Shown here one piece after another: positions 33,823 to 42,679 of a stretch of 64,000 bases of DNA. Source of the stretch: Bacteroidota bacterium (GTDB lineage: Bacteria; Bacteroidota; Bacteroidia; AKYH767-A; OLB10); contig JADJOH010000004.1 of the NCBI GenBank assembly GCA_016713925.1, forward strand, positions 1 to 64,000, in the 5' to 3' direction. Every line of letters begins with the position of its first letter. Position 1 is the stretch's first letter. Both the position numbers and the translations under genes were made by a program. Under the pieces are notes generated by a model. That model saw only the letters and a list, made by a program, of their open reading frames with translations. It was not told the DNA's origin and searched no databases.

Positions 33823-36366
33823 ATGAAAATTCTTATACCTTCTCTCCTGATTTCACTTTTTATTACGGTAATCGGGATCAATTCATCAAAAGCACAAGCC
33901 TTAGAATATGCCGACAGCACGCAAATTTTACTCGTGTTTGACAATGAACAAGATACTGCTTCTATAAACGCGTTGAAATATGAGCTACAGGCTACTGAAC
34001 TGGCCACCACTCCCTACGCAAGAATTCATTTATGGCAAATTCCGCTCGATACGATTGCTGCTTACGGTGGTGTTTCTCAAATTATGAATCACGCGCTGGG
34101 CAAACCGCGCATCAAGGGTGGCTCGCTGAACTATTCGGTACCACTCGTTTTGAATATTGATGACGATGATGATGATCAGGGAACTCCGCAGTCCCCTCAA
34201 TGTTACAATGATTCCCTGTTTGATTGTATCGCCGGACCTGTTATCGTAAATATGGCATTTCTAGACACAGGTTTCGACGGAGAACCTACGGGGACACGCA
34301 CGATATGGATGCCATCACATAATGCTTTTAGAAAAAGACCATGGCAAAATGCAGGTGAGGTGGCCAAACAATTAAACAAAGACAATGACAATAACGGCTT
34401 CATAGATGACGTGAAGGGGTGGGACTTTCATTACAACGATAATTTTCCACAGGATGATCAGGGCCATGGTTCGCATACTGCGGGATTAGCAGCATTAAAG
34501 CAATTTGCAAACAGCGATTCCAACCGAAATAAAATTATGACATTAAAAACGCATAATCAAAACGGTGAAGCCTCCATGTGGCAATTGATGCAGGCGATGG
34601 ATTATGCGTTAAGCCATGATATCAAAATAGTGAATCTAAGTCTCGCGTATTGGTCACCGGTGAATGCAAACGGGAAGCCCTCCATTATGGAATACATGAT
34701 GGAATTTGGAAAAACGTACAAGGGAATGCTCTTTGTGGCAGCAGCCGGGAATGATTCCATCAATATTGATCTCCCCATCACATTGAGCAATGGCGTTCAG
34801 GTAAAATATTATCCTGCTTCTCTCCCAAATGATAATTTAATTGTGGTAGCGGCCGGCACGTGTAACAATGAACTCGCCTCCTTTTCCAATTACGGTCCTG
34901 TAAATGTTGATATCGCCGCACCGGGAATTGAAATATACAGTGCATTGCTGGATGGCACTTATGGTTATTTAACCGGAACCTCCATGGCAACTCCCCATGT
35001 AACAGCAGCAGCGGCCTTAGCGGCTTCACGTCAATCTCTATTTAACTGGAAGCAGATCAAATATGATATTTTGAATAGAAGCAATCCTTCTACAGCTTTA
35101 AACGGTATTGTTTCTTCTGGACGTATGCTCACTTTTTGTGATAACTATCTTCCCGCAACAAATCCGCTCTTAGTGACTGCAAAAGCCAATAAAGTGCTAT
35201 GTGTCGGCAGTACGGCTACTTTATCTGCTTCAGCTACCGGTGGTCAGGGAAGTTACTCTTACGCCTGGAGCAATGGAAGCACCGGACAAAATACAACCAT
35301 CTCTATTGCGGGAACCTATACTGTAACGGTAACAGATGGTGCAGGAAACACAGCATCTGAAACATTGAATGTTTTCAGTGCAACAGCTCCTATCGCTGAA
35401 ACAATTTTACAGCCGGTGAATTGTGATGATGATTGCACCCTCCTTGAGATAACGAATGCCGTACCGGGTACAAAATATTTATGGAATAACGGTCTGCGTA
35501 CCTCTGCGATCAATGTTTGTCCGGTGAGTTTAACGAACTATTCTGTGACAACCACGACACCCAATGGATGCACAAGTATCACCAGCATCGCCGTTGCTCC
35601 CTTGAAACCTTCAGTACAACCTCTGAATGATATGATCATTTGTCCATGTACACCCACTACATTAACTGCAGTTGGACAGGGAGGAATCGGACCATTGAAT
35701 TATCTCTGGGCACCCGATCAACAAACCACACCTCAAATTACCGTCTCACTGAATCAACCTGAAACCTATTCTGTACTAGTAAGTGATAGCAGAGGATGTG
35801 TGGCCACTACTTCAGCATTAATTTCCACCTCCTGTTTTGCACCTGTCGCCATCACAGCTACATTTAATGCTCTGAACCAGAAGACCACTTTCAGTTGGGC
35901 GAATAACCCTTGTACTATTAATAGAACGCAATTGAGATGGCGTTGCAATTCTTCTTCACCGTGGAATACAATTACTATTAATGATACTTCTGCAACAACA
36001 AGAACACTTGTACTACCTACCGGCTGTAACCCACAATGGCAAGTCAGAAACCGATGCTGCAATAATATATATTCAGCATGGGATTCACCATCCGTAAACC
36101 GATTACCATCCGATGATTTAAATGAATCTGCACAAATGAACTCCATTCATTTATATCCCAATCCTGCCGGTACCTATATCCAACTGAACCGCGAAGGAAA
36201 TACGGTTGAAAATAAAGTTTATATTTACAATTCGTTTGGACAAGTCATCCTGCAACAGGAAATAAAAGCAGAATTAAAATCGGTCACCATCGATATTCAG
36301 AATTTATCTCCCGGTTTATATTTTCTAAGGCTTGGCGGAACGGTTAAATCCTTCTCCAAATTATAA
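33823..36366 (+). CDS. S8 family serine peptidase (subtilase) with T9SS sorting domain
   Basis: 847 residues from the ATG at 33823, chosen because it begins a proper signal peptide (ILIPSLLISLFITVIGINSS). An N-terminal region of about 110 residues looks like an inhibitor-type propeptide. Catalytic residues: Asp in AFLDTGFDG (148), His in GHGSHTAGL (215), Asn in VAAAGNDS and Ser in LTGTSMATPHVTAA (about 388). After the catalytic domain come PKD/Ig-like segments (AYAWSNGSTGQNTTIS-like, SVTTTTPNGCTS) rich in Cys, and a T9SS type A domain HLYPNPAGTYIQL with YIYNSFGQVIL and LSPGLYFLRLGG. So it is secreted and held at the surface. It precedes the CHAT protease gene by 84 bases. Confidence 0.9.
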   Translation: MKILIPSLLISLFITVIGINSSKAQALEYADSTQILLVFDNEQDTASINALKYELQATELATTPYARIHLWQIPLDTIAAYGGVSQIMNHALGKPRIKGGSLNYSVPLVLNIDDDDDDQGTPQSPQCYNDSLFDCIAGPVIVNMAFLDTGFDGEPTGTRTIWMPSHNAFRKRPWQNAGEVAKQLNKDNDNNGFIDDVKGWDFHYNDNFPQDDQGHGSHTAGLAALKQFANSDSNRNKIMTLKTHNQNGEASMWQLMQAMDYALSHDIKIVNLSLAYWSPVNANGKPSIMEYMMEFGKTYKGMLFVAAAGNDSINIDLPITLSNGVQVKYYPASLPNDNLIVVAAGTCNNELASFSNYGPVNVDIAAPGIEIYSALLDGTYGYLTGTSMATPHVTAAAALAASRQSLFNWKQIKYDILNRSNPSTALNGIVSSGRMLTFCDNYLPATNPLLVTAKANKVLCVGSTATLSASATGGQGSYSYAWSNGSTGQNTTISIAGTYTVTVTDGAGNTASETLNVFSATAPIAETILQPVNCDDDCTLLEITNAVPGTKYLWNNGLRTSAINVCPVSLTNYSVTTTTPNGCTSITSIAVAPLKPSVQPLNDMIICPCTPTTLTAVGQGGIGPLNYLWAPDQQTTPQITVSLNQPETYSVLVSDSRGCVATTSALISTSCFAPVAITATFNALNQKTTFSWANNPCTINRTQLRWRCNSSSPWNTITINDTSATTRTLVLPTGCNPQWQVRNRCCNNIYSAWDSPSVNRLPSDDLNESAQMNSIHLYPNPAGTYIQLNREGNTVENKVYIYNSFGQVILQQEIKAELKSVTIDIQNLSPGLYFLRLGGTVKSFSKL

Positions 36367-36449
36367 AAGCAATGTTCAGGATCGGATAAGAGGGTTGGCA
36401 GAATAGACAATATGAGATATGGGCACTTCAAAAATTCTTAACTAAGAAG

Positions 36450-39329
36450 GTGAGATTTTTCAACGCATCACTTTGCGCAATCGCTCTGTTACTGATCGTA
36501 CTTTTTGCATGGGGAGGTGGACAGCAAATTCAGCAGGAGAAGCCTACGGTAACTGCAGATGAAGTTGCTTGTCGCATTGAAATTGAAAAAACCATAGAAG
36601 CCGCTATGGCTCTTGGAGATCATCGCGGCATCGCGTTGATGACTTCTGCTGCATCTGATTTTAATTCTTGCCTGACTGCCGACGATACCGCTTTCGGGAA
36701 TTTGTATCATAAAACGGGAGTGCTCTATTACATGAATAATTCTTACGACGAAGCGATTCTTTCGTTCAGAAAAGCGCTGCTGATTCGTGAGAAAAAAATT
36801 ACCGATTCCGTAGAGCCATTACTAAATACATTGAATGGACTAACGCAATCACATCTCCAGCTTTTCCACTATGATATTGCAGAAGAATTAATAACGCGAC
36901 AGCTTGCATTGCTTGAAAGCACAACATCGATCTATGATGAAACAAAGGCGGATTTATATCTGGCCGATGCCCAATTGGCATTTCTGATTGAAGATTATAC
37001 GCGATGCCGGGAGAAACTTATTCTTGCTTCGAAACTCTATGAGAGCATAAATGCCAAAACCTTTAATCATGGATTGGTCTTGAATATGTTAGGAGCAACA
37101 TCTGATCTTCTGAATCAACCTGAAAAAGCAATAGCCTATTATCAACAAGCGATTGAAATTTTCACCTTCAATCAGGATCCGCATTTCACAGCACTTTGCT
37201 ATCATAATTTGGGCATGGCGCTGGGTAAACTCAAAAAGCTGGAGGAGGCTGAAGACTATTTGAATAAATCGCTTTCCATTCATGCAGGTTATAACGATAC
37301 CATAGAAATTGCCCGACATTGTATAGAAATGGCCAAAATTGAATTCGCCCATCGTCACTATGACAAGGCAAAACAATTGGCGTTAAAAAGTCTAAATCTT
37401 CGAGCTATAAAGTTACCTGAATGGCATACAGATGTCATAGAATCGCAAGTAGTATTAGGCGGCATATTCATGAAGGAGGCCGGGCTGCCATCTTCACAAC
37501 AAAATGCACTCGAAGATTCTGCGATGCATTTATTTGATAAAGCACTATCAGCTGCGCTACAATCACCCCGAAATGAACGTGCCCTCGAGCCCTTAGTGAA
37601 CAAAGCCATTCTGAGTGCTACCATGGGTGGAAGAGATGTAAAAAAAGCAATAGCCGCGCATGGATTATTTCAACAAGCAGATTCTATAATTCAATTGTCC
37701 AGGTTATACTACAGGCATCAGGAATCGAAAATTGAATTCACCCGTAAAATCCATAGTACCTATGAGTATGCGATAAAAAATGCATTGTCGTTACACCGTC
37801 TTACAAGGGATAAAAAGTACTTTGAAGAGGCCCTTGTTTTTTGCGAGAAAAGCAAGGCAACGGCGGTCAGGGATAAATTACATAAGCAGGCGGTGCAATC
37901 ATTTTCCGGACTCCCCGATTCATTGCTGAAAAAGGAACGACAACTCCATTTACAATTAGGTGCCGCGACACAATCATTGCTTTCCCTCAATGATAAATCA
38001 GATTCGACTTACTATAGTTCTTTAAAATCTCTTGAAGATGTCAAACATAAAATGGAGGAATTTGATGAACAACTGGAAGAAGATTTTCCAAGATATTATC
38101 AATGGTTGAAAGAACCGGAACAAACTGTTTCTCTATCCGATATACAGCAGGCGCTCCGGCCCGGCAGTGTTCTGGTCGAGTACTTTATAGGTGATGAACA
38201 GATCACTGTTTTCGGTGTATCATCGCATCACTTTCATCATTGGGAATATGCAAACACGGATTCAGCGCTGGCTTCCATACCATCTTTCATACAAACTCTT
38301 GAAACGAGTGCGGATCTTCCTTCATCTGCAATTGCTGATTGCGCCTATACCACTTATCAATTGTTACTGGAGCAACCACTGAACTACTTTTCTGACAAAG
38401 CGGAGGTAAATAATCTCAAAATTGTTCCGGATGGCATTATCGGAAAAGTTCCCTTTGATGCATTGATGACCGCTGAATACAAAGCCACCGATGTGGATGC
38501 ACCTTACTTGATCAATAAATATAGTCATGGATTTTTATACAGCAACCGTCTATTGCTTGATCAGCCGGTAAAGAAGCAGTGGTTTGGAAATAAATCCTGT
38601 GCCATTTTCGGCATCGACTATTTAAGCAATAAAAAACTCTTTGGTGATTCCGTGTATAGCAGTTTGCCTTTTATAGAAGAGGAGGTGAAGAATGTACAAC
38701 AATTGAATAAAGGAGAGTTGTACCTGAATGAAAATGCGACCATAAATCATTTGGAAAATCAATTATCAGCATCAGAAATCCTACATATAGCTGTACACGG
38801 CTCCTTCAACGAAGACAATCCCGGCTCATCGGGTTTAATTTTCTCCAAACAAAATGAGAAGGATCAACGCGATAATATTTTATCTCTCGCCGCCATCTAT
38901 GGCTTACATACCAGTGCTCAATTTATCTATCTCTCCGCTTGCTTTAGCGGGAAGGGAATGCTTGCTGCCAGTGAAGGAGTCATGAGTTTGTCGCGCGCTT
39001 TTACTTATGCAGGAGCCAGGAGTCAGGTAATCACCCTATGGGAAGTCTCCGATCGTGCTTCCGCCATCATTGCCAAAAACTTTTATCAATATCTGAAAGA
39101 TGGCCAATCAAAGGATGATGCGCTCCGTCTCGCAAAACTTCAATACATCCGCGAATCCTCTACCTCCATTGGACAAAATCCCTTCTTCTGGGCCGGCTCT
39201 GTAGTGGTAGGTAATGCTGAACCGCTTTATGCAGATCCCTTTGTGATGAGAGTGGTGTTGGCAGGTGCCCTGTTAATTCTTGTATTTTGTTGGTGGTGGT
39301 TTAGAAAATTAAGGTCATCGTTTTCCTGA
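36450..39329 (+). CDS. TPR-CHAT protease, membrane-anchored
   Basis: 959 residues. A GTG at 36450 is used (VRFFNASLCAIALLLIVLFA, signal or anchor). Residues 70-450 hold TPR repeats (LYHKTGVLYYMNNSYDEAIL, GLVLNMLGATSDLLNQPEKA, ALCYHNLGMALGKLKKLEEA). From about 560 the CHAT domain follows, a caspase-like fold, with the catalytic His in HIAVHGSFNED (783) and Cys in IYLSACFSGKG (831); GARSQVITLWEVSD and DALRLAKLQYIR are its closing blocks. One span near the C-terminus (VLAGALLILVFCWWWF) then a short basic tail. With the subtilase before it this makes two proteases in a row. CHAT proteins act in proteolytic cascades or cell suicide in some systems; here the signal peptide puts the domain outside the cytosol, so a surface or periplasmic role is more likely. 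Confidence 0.9.
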   Translation: MRFFNASLCAIALLLIVLFAWGGGQQIQQEKPTVTADEVACRIEIEKTIEAAMALGDHRGIALMTSAASDFNSCLTADDTAFGNLYHKTGVLYYMNNSYDEAILSFRKALLIREKKITDSVEPLLNTLNGLTQSHLQLFHYDIAEELITRQLALLESTTSIYDETKADLYLADAQLAFLIEDYTRCREKLILASKLYESINAKTFNHGLVLNMLGATSDLLNQPEKAIAYYQQAIEIFTFNQDPHFTALCYHNLGMALGKLKKLEEAEDYLNKSLSIHAGYNDTIEIARHCIEMAKIEFAHRHYDKAKQLALKSLNLRAIKLPEWHTDVIESQVVLGGIFMKEAGLPSSQQNALEDSAMHLFDKALSAALQSPRNERALEPLVNKAILSATMGGRDVKKAIAAHGLFQQADSIIQLSRLYYRHQESKIEFTRKIHSTYEYAIKNALSLHRLTRDKKYFEEALVFCEKSKATAVRDKLHKQAVQSFSGLPDSLLKKERQLHLQLGAATQSLLSLNDKSDSTYYSSLKSLEDVKHKMEEFDEQLEEDFPRYYQWLKEPEQTVSLSDIQQALRPGSVLVEYFIGDEQITVFGVSSHHFHHWEYANTDSALASIPSFIQTLETSADLPSSAIADCAYTTYQLLLEQPLNYFSDKAEVNNLKIVPDGIIGKVPFDALMTAEYKATDVDAPYLINKYSHGFLYSNRLLLDQPVKKQWFGNKSCAIFGIDYLSNKKLFGDSVYSSLPFIEEEVKNVQQLNKGELYLNENATINHLENQLSASEILHIAVHGSFNEDNPGSSGLIFSKQNEKDQRDNILSLAAIYGLHTSAQFIYLSACFSGKGMLAASEGVMSLSRAFTYAGARSQVITLWEVSDRASAIIAKNFYQYLKDGQSKDDALRLAKLQYIRESSTSIGQNPFFWAGSVVVGNAEPLYADPFVMRVVLAGALLILVFCWWWFRKLRSSFS

Positions 39330-39345
39330 CGTCAGGAAAATGATC
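39316..39345 (+). terminator. Terminator hairpin after the CHAT gene
   Basis: TTTTCCTGACGTCAGGAAAA (39321-39340) is a perfect palindrome that overlaps the stop codon, extended by near-matching bases on both sides. Confidence 0.65.
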
Positions 39346-39509
39346 AGATACTTTTTCGTGAGCATGTTTATAGAATACTTCTGCTATTAAAACACCTCTT
39401 TATTGCTTTCCCAATCTCTACAAAATGGTAAATTTGGAAATTAGCTAACAAACCAACTTTCAACTGACTGTATAAAGGGATAAATTTATTGAAACAGATC
39501 GCGTATAAA

Positions 39510-39998
39510 TTACTTTTTCAAATACGCTGAATACATCCACACTAATTTTTCCTGCTCGCGAATGTAATCACTCATCAACGCATTGGTTCCCTCGTCACCG
39601 GCATTTGCAGAAATTTCTAAAAGCTCCCGCTGTCTGAGAATGAGAATTTCAAAGGCATCCAAAATTGTCTGCACACCCTTTTTCCCATCCGAAACATCTT
39701 TCACGATTTTAATCTTTGCCGTTTTCTTATAATCGTCAAAAGTGTGAAGTGGAGTAGCACCCAATGTCAAAATTCGCTCTGCTACTTCATCTACTTTTAT
39801 CAGAAGATTCGTGTAGAGTTCTTCAAACTTGAGATGCAGCTCAAAGAATTTATCTCCTTTAATGTTCCAGTGCAATCCACGGGTGTTTTGGTAGAAGATC
39901 ATGTAGTCTGCCAGTAAAGTGTTTAAGCCTTCTGCCAAAACTTTACTTTTTGCTTTATCCAGCCCGATTTGATTTTTATTTGCCATTTTGATTTTCAT
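39510..39998 (-). CDS. dps: Dps family ferritin-like DNA-binding protein
   Basis: 162 residues. Four-helix ferritin fold of Dps: LNTLLADYMIFYQNTRGLHW with the ferroxidase His in HWNIKGDKFFELHLKFEELY, VDEVAERILTLGATPLHTF, ILRQRELLEISANAGDEGT and YIREQEKLVWMYSAYL. Protects DNA and stores iron under starvation or peroxide stress. The ATG at 39998 overlaps the TGA of the PIN toxin gene (ATGA); a second ATG (MANKNQIG) lies 12 bases later. The overlap suggests that dps is translated from the toxin-antitoxin message, which is unusual. Confidence 0.92.
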   Translation of the reverse strand: MKIKMANKNQIGLDKAKSKVLAEGLNTLLADYMIFYQNTRGLHWNIKGDKFFELHLKFEELYTNLLIKVDEVAERILTLGATPLHTFDDYKKTAKIKIVKDVSDGKKGVQTILDAFEILILRQRELLEISANAGDEGTNALMSDYIREQEKLVWMYSAYLKK

Positions 39999-40432
39999 TT
40001 TAAGAGGGGTACCTGTTTCTCAAGTTGGTCAATAAACTTGGCAGGAGTTAGAATTTGAGCAGTTTTAAAGGGATGGTGTTCCAATAAATCTTTGTCACCG
40101 GTAACTAAATAATCTGCCTTTGAAAAATCAATCAGATCTAACAAAAAATTATCTTTCGGATCTCTATTTATAAAATGTGTCGGTTTAATCTCAACTTTTT
40201 CAGAAATGACTTCTAGAAATTCAATTAATTCTTTAACGTTCTCTTTTGGAAAGTACTTTTGAAGCTTTTCGCTGTCAGTTACTACTTTGATTTCTGTTAT
40301 TAATTGACTAGTGGTAACAATAGTAATACTTCTATTGGAAATATGATGTTTGATCTTTGCTAAGCGTTTACTAATCAGAAAGCTAATCCAAACATTAGTG
40401 TCAAAAATAACTTTAACGCTTTTTTTTGTCAT
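39995..40432 (-). CDS. PIN-domain toxin of a toxin-antitoxin pair
   Basis: 145 residues. PIN motifs: the first Asp in KVIFDTNVWISFLIS, a Glu in TSQLITEIKVV, and the later Asp in RDPKDNFLLDLIDFSKADYL with VTGDKDLL. The set fits the COG1569-like PIN toxins, RNases with a metal site of acidic residues. It overlaps the antitoxin gene before it by 20 bases and the dps start after it by 4, so all three form one transcript. Confidence 0.85.
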   Translation of the reverse strand: MTKKSVKVIFDTNVWISFLISKRLAKIKHHISNRSITIVTTSQLITEIKVVTDSEKLQKYFPKENVKELIEFLEVISEKVEIKPTHFINRDPKDNFLLDLIDFSKADYLVTGDKDLLEHHPFKTAQILTPAKFIDQLEKQVPLLK

Positions 40433-40643
40433 AGATAGCCTGTCTTACATTCTCCACCTCTTCAGTTATTGTTCTCATGTCGAGGTCTTTTGTCTTGAAA
40501 GTTCTCAACAGATGTGATAGCTTAGTATCAATGGCTTCTTTTTCCAACTCTTTTGAAAGCATTATCTTTTGCTGTCTTGGAAGTTGTCTAACTACAGACA
40601 ATATTTGTTCAAAAGTTAAGTCAATTTGCAACGCTGTTTTCAT
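40413..40643 (-). CDS. Antitoxin of the PIN pair
   Basis: 76 residues: MKTALQIDLTFEQILSVVRQ, LPRQQKIMLSKELEKEA and a charged tail VENVRQAIYDKKKR. All-helical; the first 35 residues, QI-x-L-x-F-x-Q-[IL]-x-x-x-[IV]-x-x-L, match the short antitoxins often found before PIN toxins in Bacteroidota and cyanobacteria. It precedes and overlaps the toxin gene. Called from position and pattern. Confidence 0.75.
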   Translation of the reverse strand: MKTALQIDLTFEQILSVVRQLPRQQKIMLSKELEKEAIDTKLSHLLRTFKTKDLDMRTITEEVENVRQAIYDKKKR

Positions 40644-40717
40644 CTCATACTATCTTAAGTCCTTCTTCAAAAATACGAATAAAATCACTTCTTTAGTACT
40701 TTATTTTATGCGATCTT

Positions 40718-40852
40718 TCATATCCAGACCCCTAAATGGCAATCCTTAGCATTTAAAGGCATTACCATTTCAGCAGTAAAAAACTCTTTTTCTTCTTCAA
40801 TATCCGAAAAGCTTTCTGCCTGAAATACCATCAAATCTTTGAAAGTGACCAC
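40718..40852 (-). pseudogene. Possible gene remnant
   Basis: A 44-codon frame from a GTG (VVTFKDLMVFQAESFSD then EEKEFFTAEMVMPLNAKD). No family recognised. It lies between glnS and the antitoxin gene; may be a fragment or chance. Confidence 0.25.
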
Positions 40853-40878
40853 CTTTCACTCCTTCTCCGTTCTCCCTC

Positions 40879-42534
40879 TCATTTTTTCGTCCATCCATCC
40901 TTCAATCCCACCGTGCGGTTAAACACAGGTTTTTCTGCCGTGCTATCGGTATCCGGTACAAAGTATCCCTTCCGCATGAACTGGAAGAAATCTCCCGGCT
41001 TTGCATCGCCTAAGGAGGGCTCCAGCATGGCTTCGTGAATGATGTGCAGACTGTCAGGATTGATGTAGTCCTTAAAATCCCCTTCTTCACTCGAAGGATC
41101 TTCTACTTTGAAGAGTCGGTCGTATAAGCGTACTTCAGCTTTTATCGCATGAGCTGCACTCACCCAGTGGATGACGCCTTTTACCTGCAGCCCGCTTTGG
41201 TCGTGGCCGCTTTTACTTTCGGGGATATAGCGGGCACGCACCGCCGTTATATTGCCTTTTTCATCTTTATCAAAACCGGTACACTCTACGATATAAGCAC
41301 TCTTGAGTCGGACCATCTTACCCGGGGCGAGACGGAAATATTTCTTCTCGGGGACTTCCATGAAATCATCCCGCTCAATGAATAATTCACTGCTGAACGG
41401 AATTTCACGGGTGCCGGACAGCGGATCTTCGGTGTTGTTTTCGGTCGGGAGGAGTTCCATCTGCCCTGCCGGATAATTTTCTATCACCAGCTTTAAAGGA
41501 TCCAGAACGGCCATCACACGGGTGGAGCGTTTGTTCAGATCTTCCCGCACACAAAACTCCAGCAACCCTACATCAATGATATTCTCTCTCCGCGCCACAC
41601 CCACCTTCTCGGCGAAGTTGCGGATGCTCTCCGGAGTATAACCCCTGCGCCTTAACGCAGAAATGGTAGGCATACGGGGATCATCCCAACCGCTGACATG
41701 CTTCTCCTGCACCAATTGCAACAACTTGCGCTTACTCATCACCGTATAATTCAGGTTGAGGCGGGCCATCTCGTACTGCCTGCTCGGGAAGAGCTCCAGC
41801 TTTTCGATGAACCACTCGTACAACGGCCGATGTACTTCAAATTCGAGTGTACAGATGGAATGGGTGATCTCTTCGATGGCATCACTTTGTCCATGCGCGA
41901 AATCGTACATGGGATAAATACACCATTCGTTACCCGTACGGTGATGTTCGGTATGCCGTATGCGGTACATGAGCGGGTCACGTAAATGCATATTCGGGGA
42001 GGCCATGTCGACTTTCGCACGCAGGACTTTCTCGCCATCCTTAAATTCTCCCTTGCGCATACGTTCAAATAAATCTACATTCTCGGCTACGGTGCGGGAA
42101 CGATAAGGACTATCTGTTCCGGGAACCGTTGGTGAGCCTTTCATCGCTGCTATCTCTTCTGCGCTGCTATCATCCACATACGCCAGACCCATCTTTATCA
42201 ACTGCACTGCGAAATCGTACAGCTTCGGGAAATAATCAGAGGCATAGCATTCCTTCGCCCATTCAAAGCCCAGCCATTTAATATCCGCTTTGATGCTATC
42301 CACATATTCGGTCTCTTCCTTCTCAGGATTGGTGTCGTCGAAACGCAGGTTCGTGGTGCCGCCAAATTGCTGTGCAAGGCCAAAATTCACACAAATCGAT
42401 TTGCTATGTCCAATGTGTAAATACCCATTGGGTTCGGGCGGGAAGCGGGTCAATACCCTCCCTCCGTGTTTACCATTTTTTACATCTTCGGCAATGATTT
42501 CCTCTAAGAAATTTGGTCCTTTTTCTACTGACAT
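40879..42534 (-). CDS. glnS: Glutamine--tRNA ligase
   Basis: 551 residues from the ATG at 42534 (MSVEKGPNFLEEIIAED), chosen over an upstream start because the -7 box lies only 4 bases before it. Class I synthetase signatures: PPEPNGYLHIGHSKSICVNF (HIGH), FDDTNPEKEETEYVDSI, and the KMSKS-like VMSKRKLLQL. GTEHHRTGNEW-like RHTEHHRTGNEWCIYPMYDF and WDDPRMPTISALRRRGYTPE are typical GlnRS blocks, and the C-terminal anticodon-binding beta-barrels follow from about residue 340. Attaches Gln to tRNA-Gln, so this genome does not need the transamidation route for Gln. It neighbours gltX. Confidence 0.96.
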   Translation of the reverse strand: MSVEKGPNFLEEIIAEDVKNGKHGGRVLTRFPPEPNGYLHIGHSKSICVNFGLAQQFGGTTNLRFDDTNPEKEETEYVDSIKADIKWLGFEWAKECYASDYFPKLYDFAVQLIKMGLAYVDDSSAEEIAAMKGSPTVPGTDSPYRSRTVAENVDLFERMRKGEFKDGEKVLRAKVDMASPNMHLRDPLMYRIRHTEHHRTGNEWCIYPMYDFAHGQSDAIEEITHSICTLEFEVHRPLYEWFIEKLELFPSRQYEMARLNLNYTVMSKRKLLQLVQEKHVSGWDDPRMPTISALRRRGYTPESIRNFAEKVGVARRENIIDVGLLEFCVREDLNKRSTRVMAVLDPLKLVIENYPAGQMELLPTENNTEDPLSGTREIPFSSELFIERDDFMEVPEKKYFRLAPGKMVRLKSAYIVECTGFDKDEKGNITAVRARYIPESKSGHDQSGLQVKGVIHWVSAAHAIKAEVRLYDRLFKVEDPSSEEGDFKDYINPDSLHIIHEAMLEPSLGDAKPGDFFQFMRKGYFVPDTDSTAEKPVFNRTVGLKDGWTKK

Positions 42535-42538
42535 GGTA

Positions 42539-42546
42539 CAAAGATA
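42539..42546 (-). promoter_or_regulatory. -7 box of glnS
   Basis: TATCTTTG on the minus strand ends 4 bases before the glnS ATG, which means a leaderless message. Confidence 0.6.
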
Positions 42547-42679
42547 ACACGAATTTAAACGCCACGAGCGCAACGATTTCGCGGCGGGCGCTGCGTTAAA
42601 CCTGAAATATATAGTAGCGTGAAATTAATCGCCGCGATCGTTGCGGTTCCGTCGCGTACGCTGCGTTTAAATCTGAAGG

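Noticed and set aside
36450..39329. Craspase or gasdermin-type defence protease
   Set aside because: No Cas or gasdermin gene is adjacent, and the N-terminal signal/anchor places the CHAT domain outside the cytosol.
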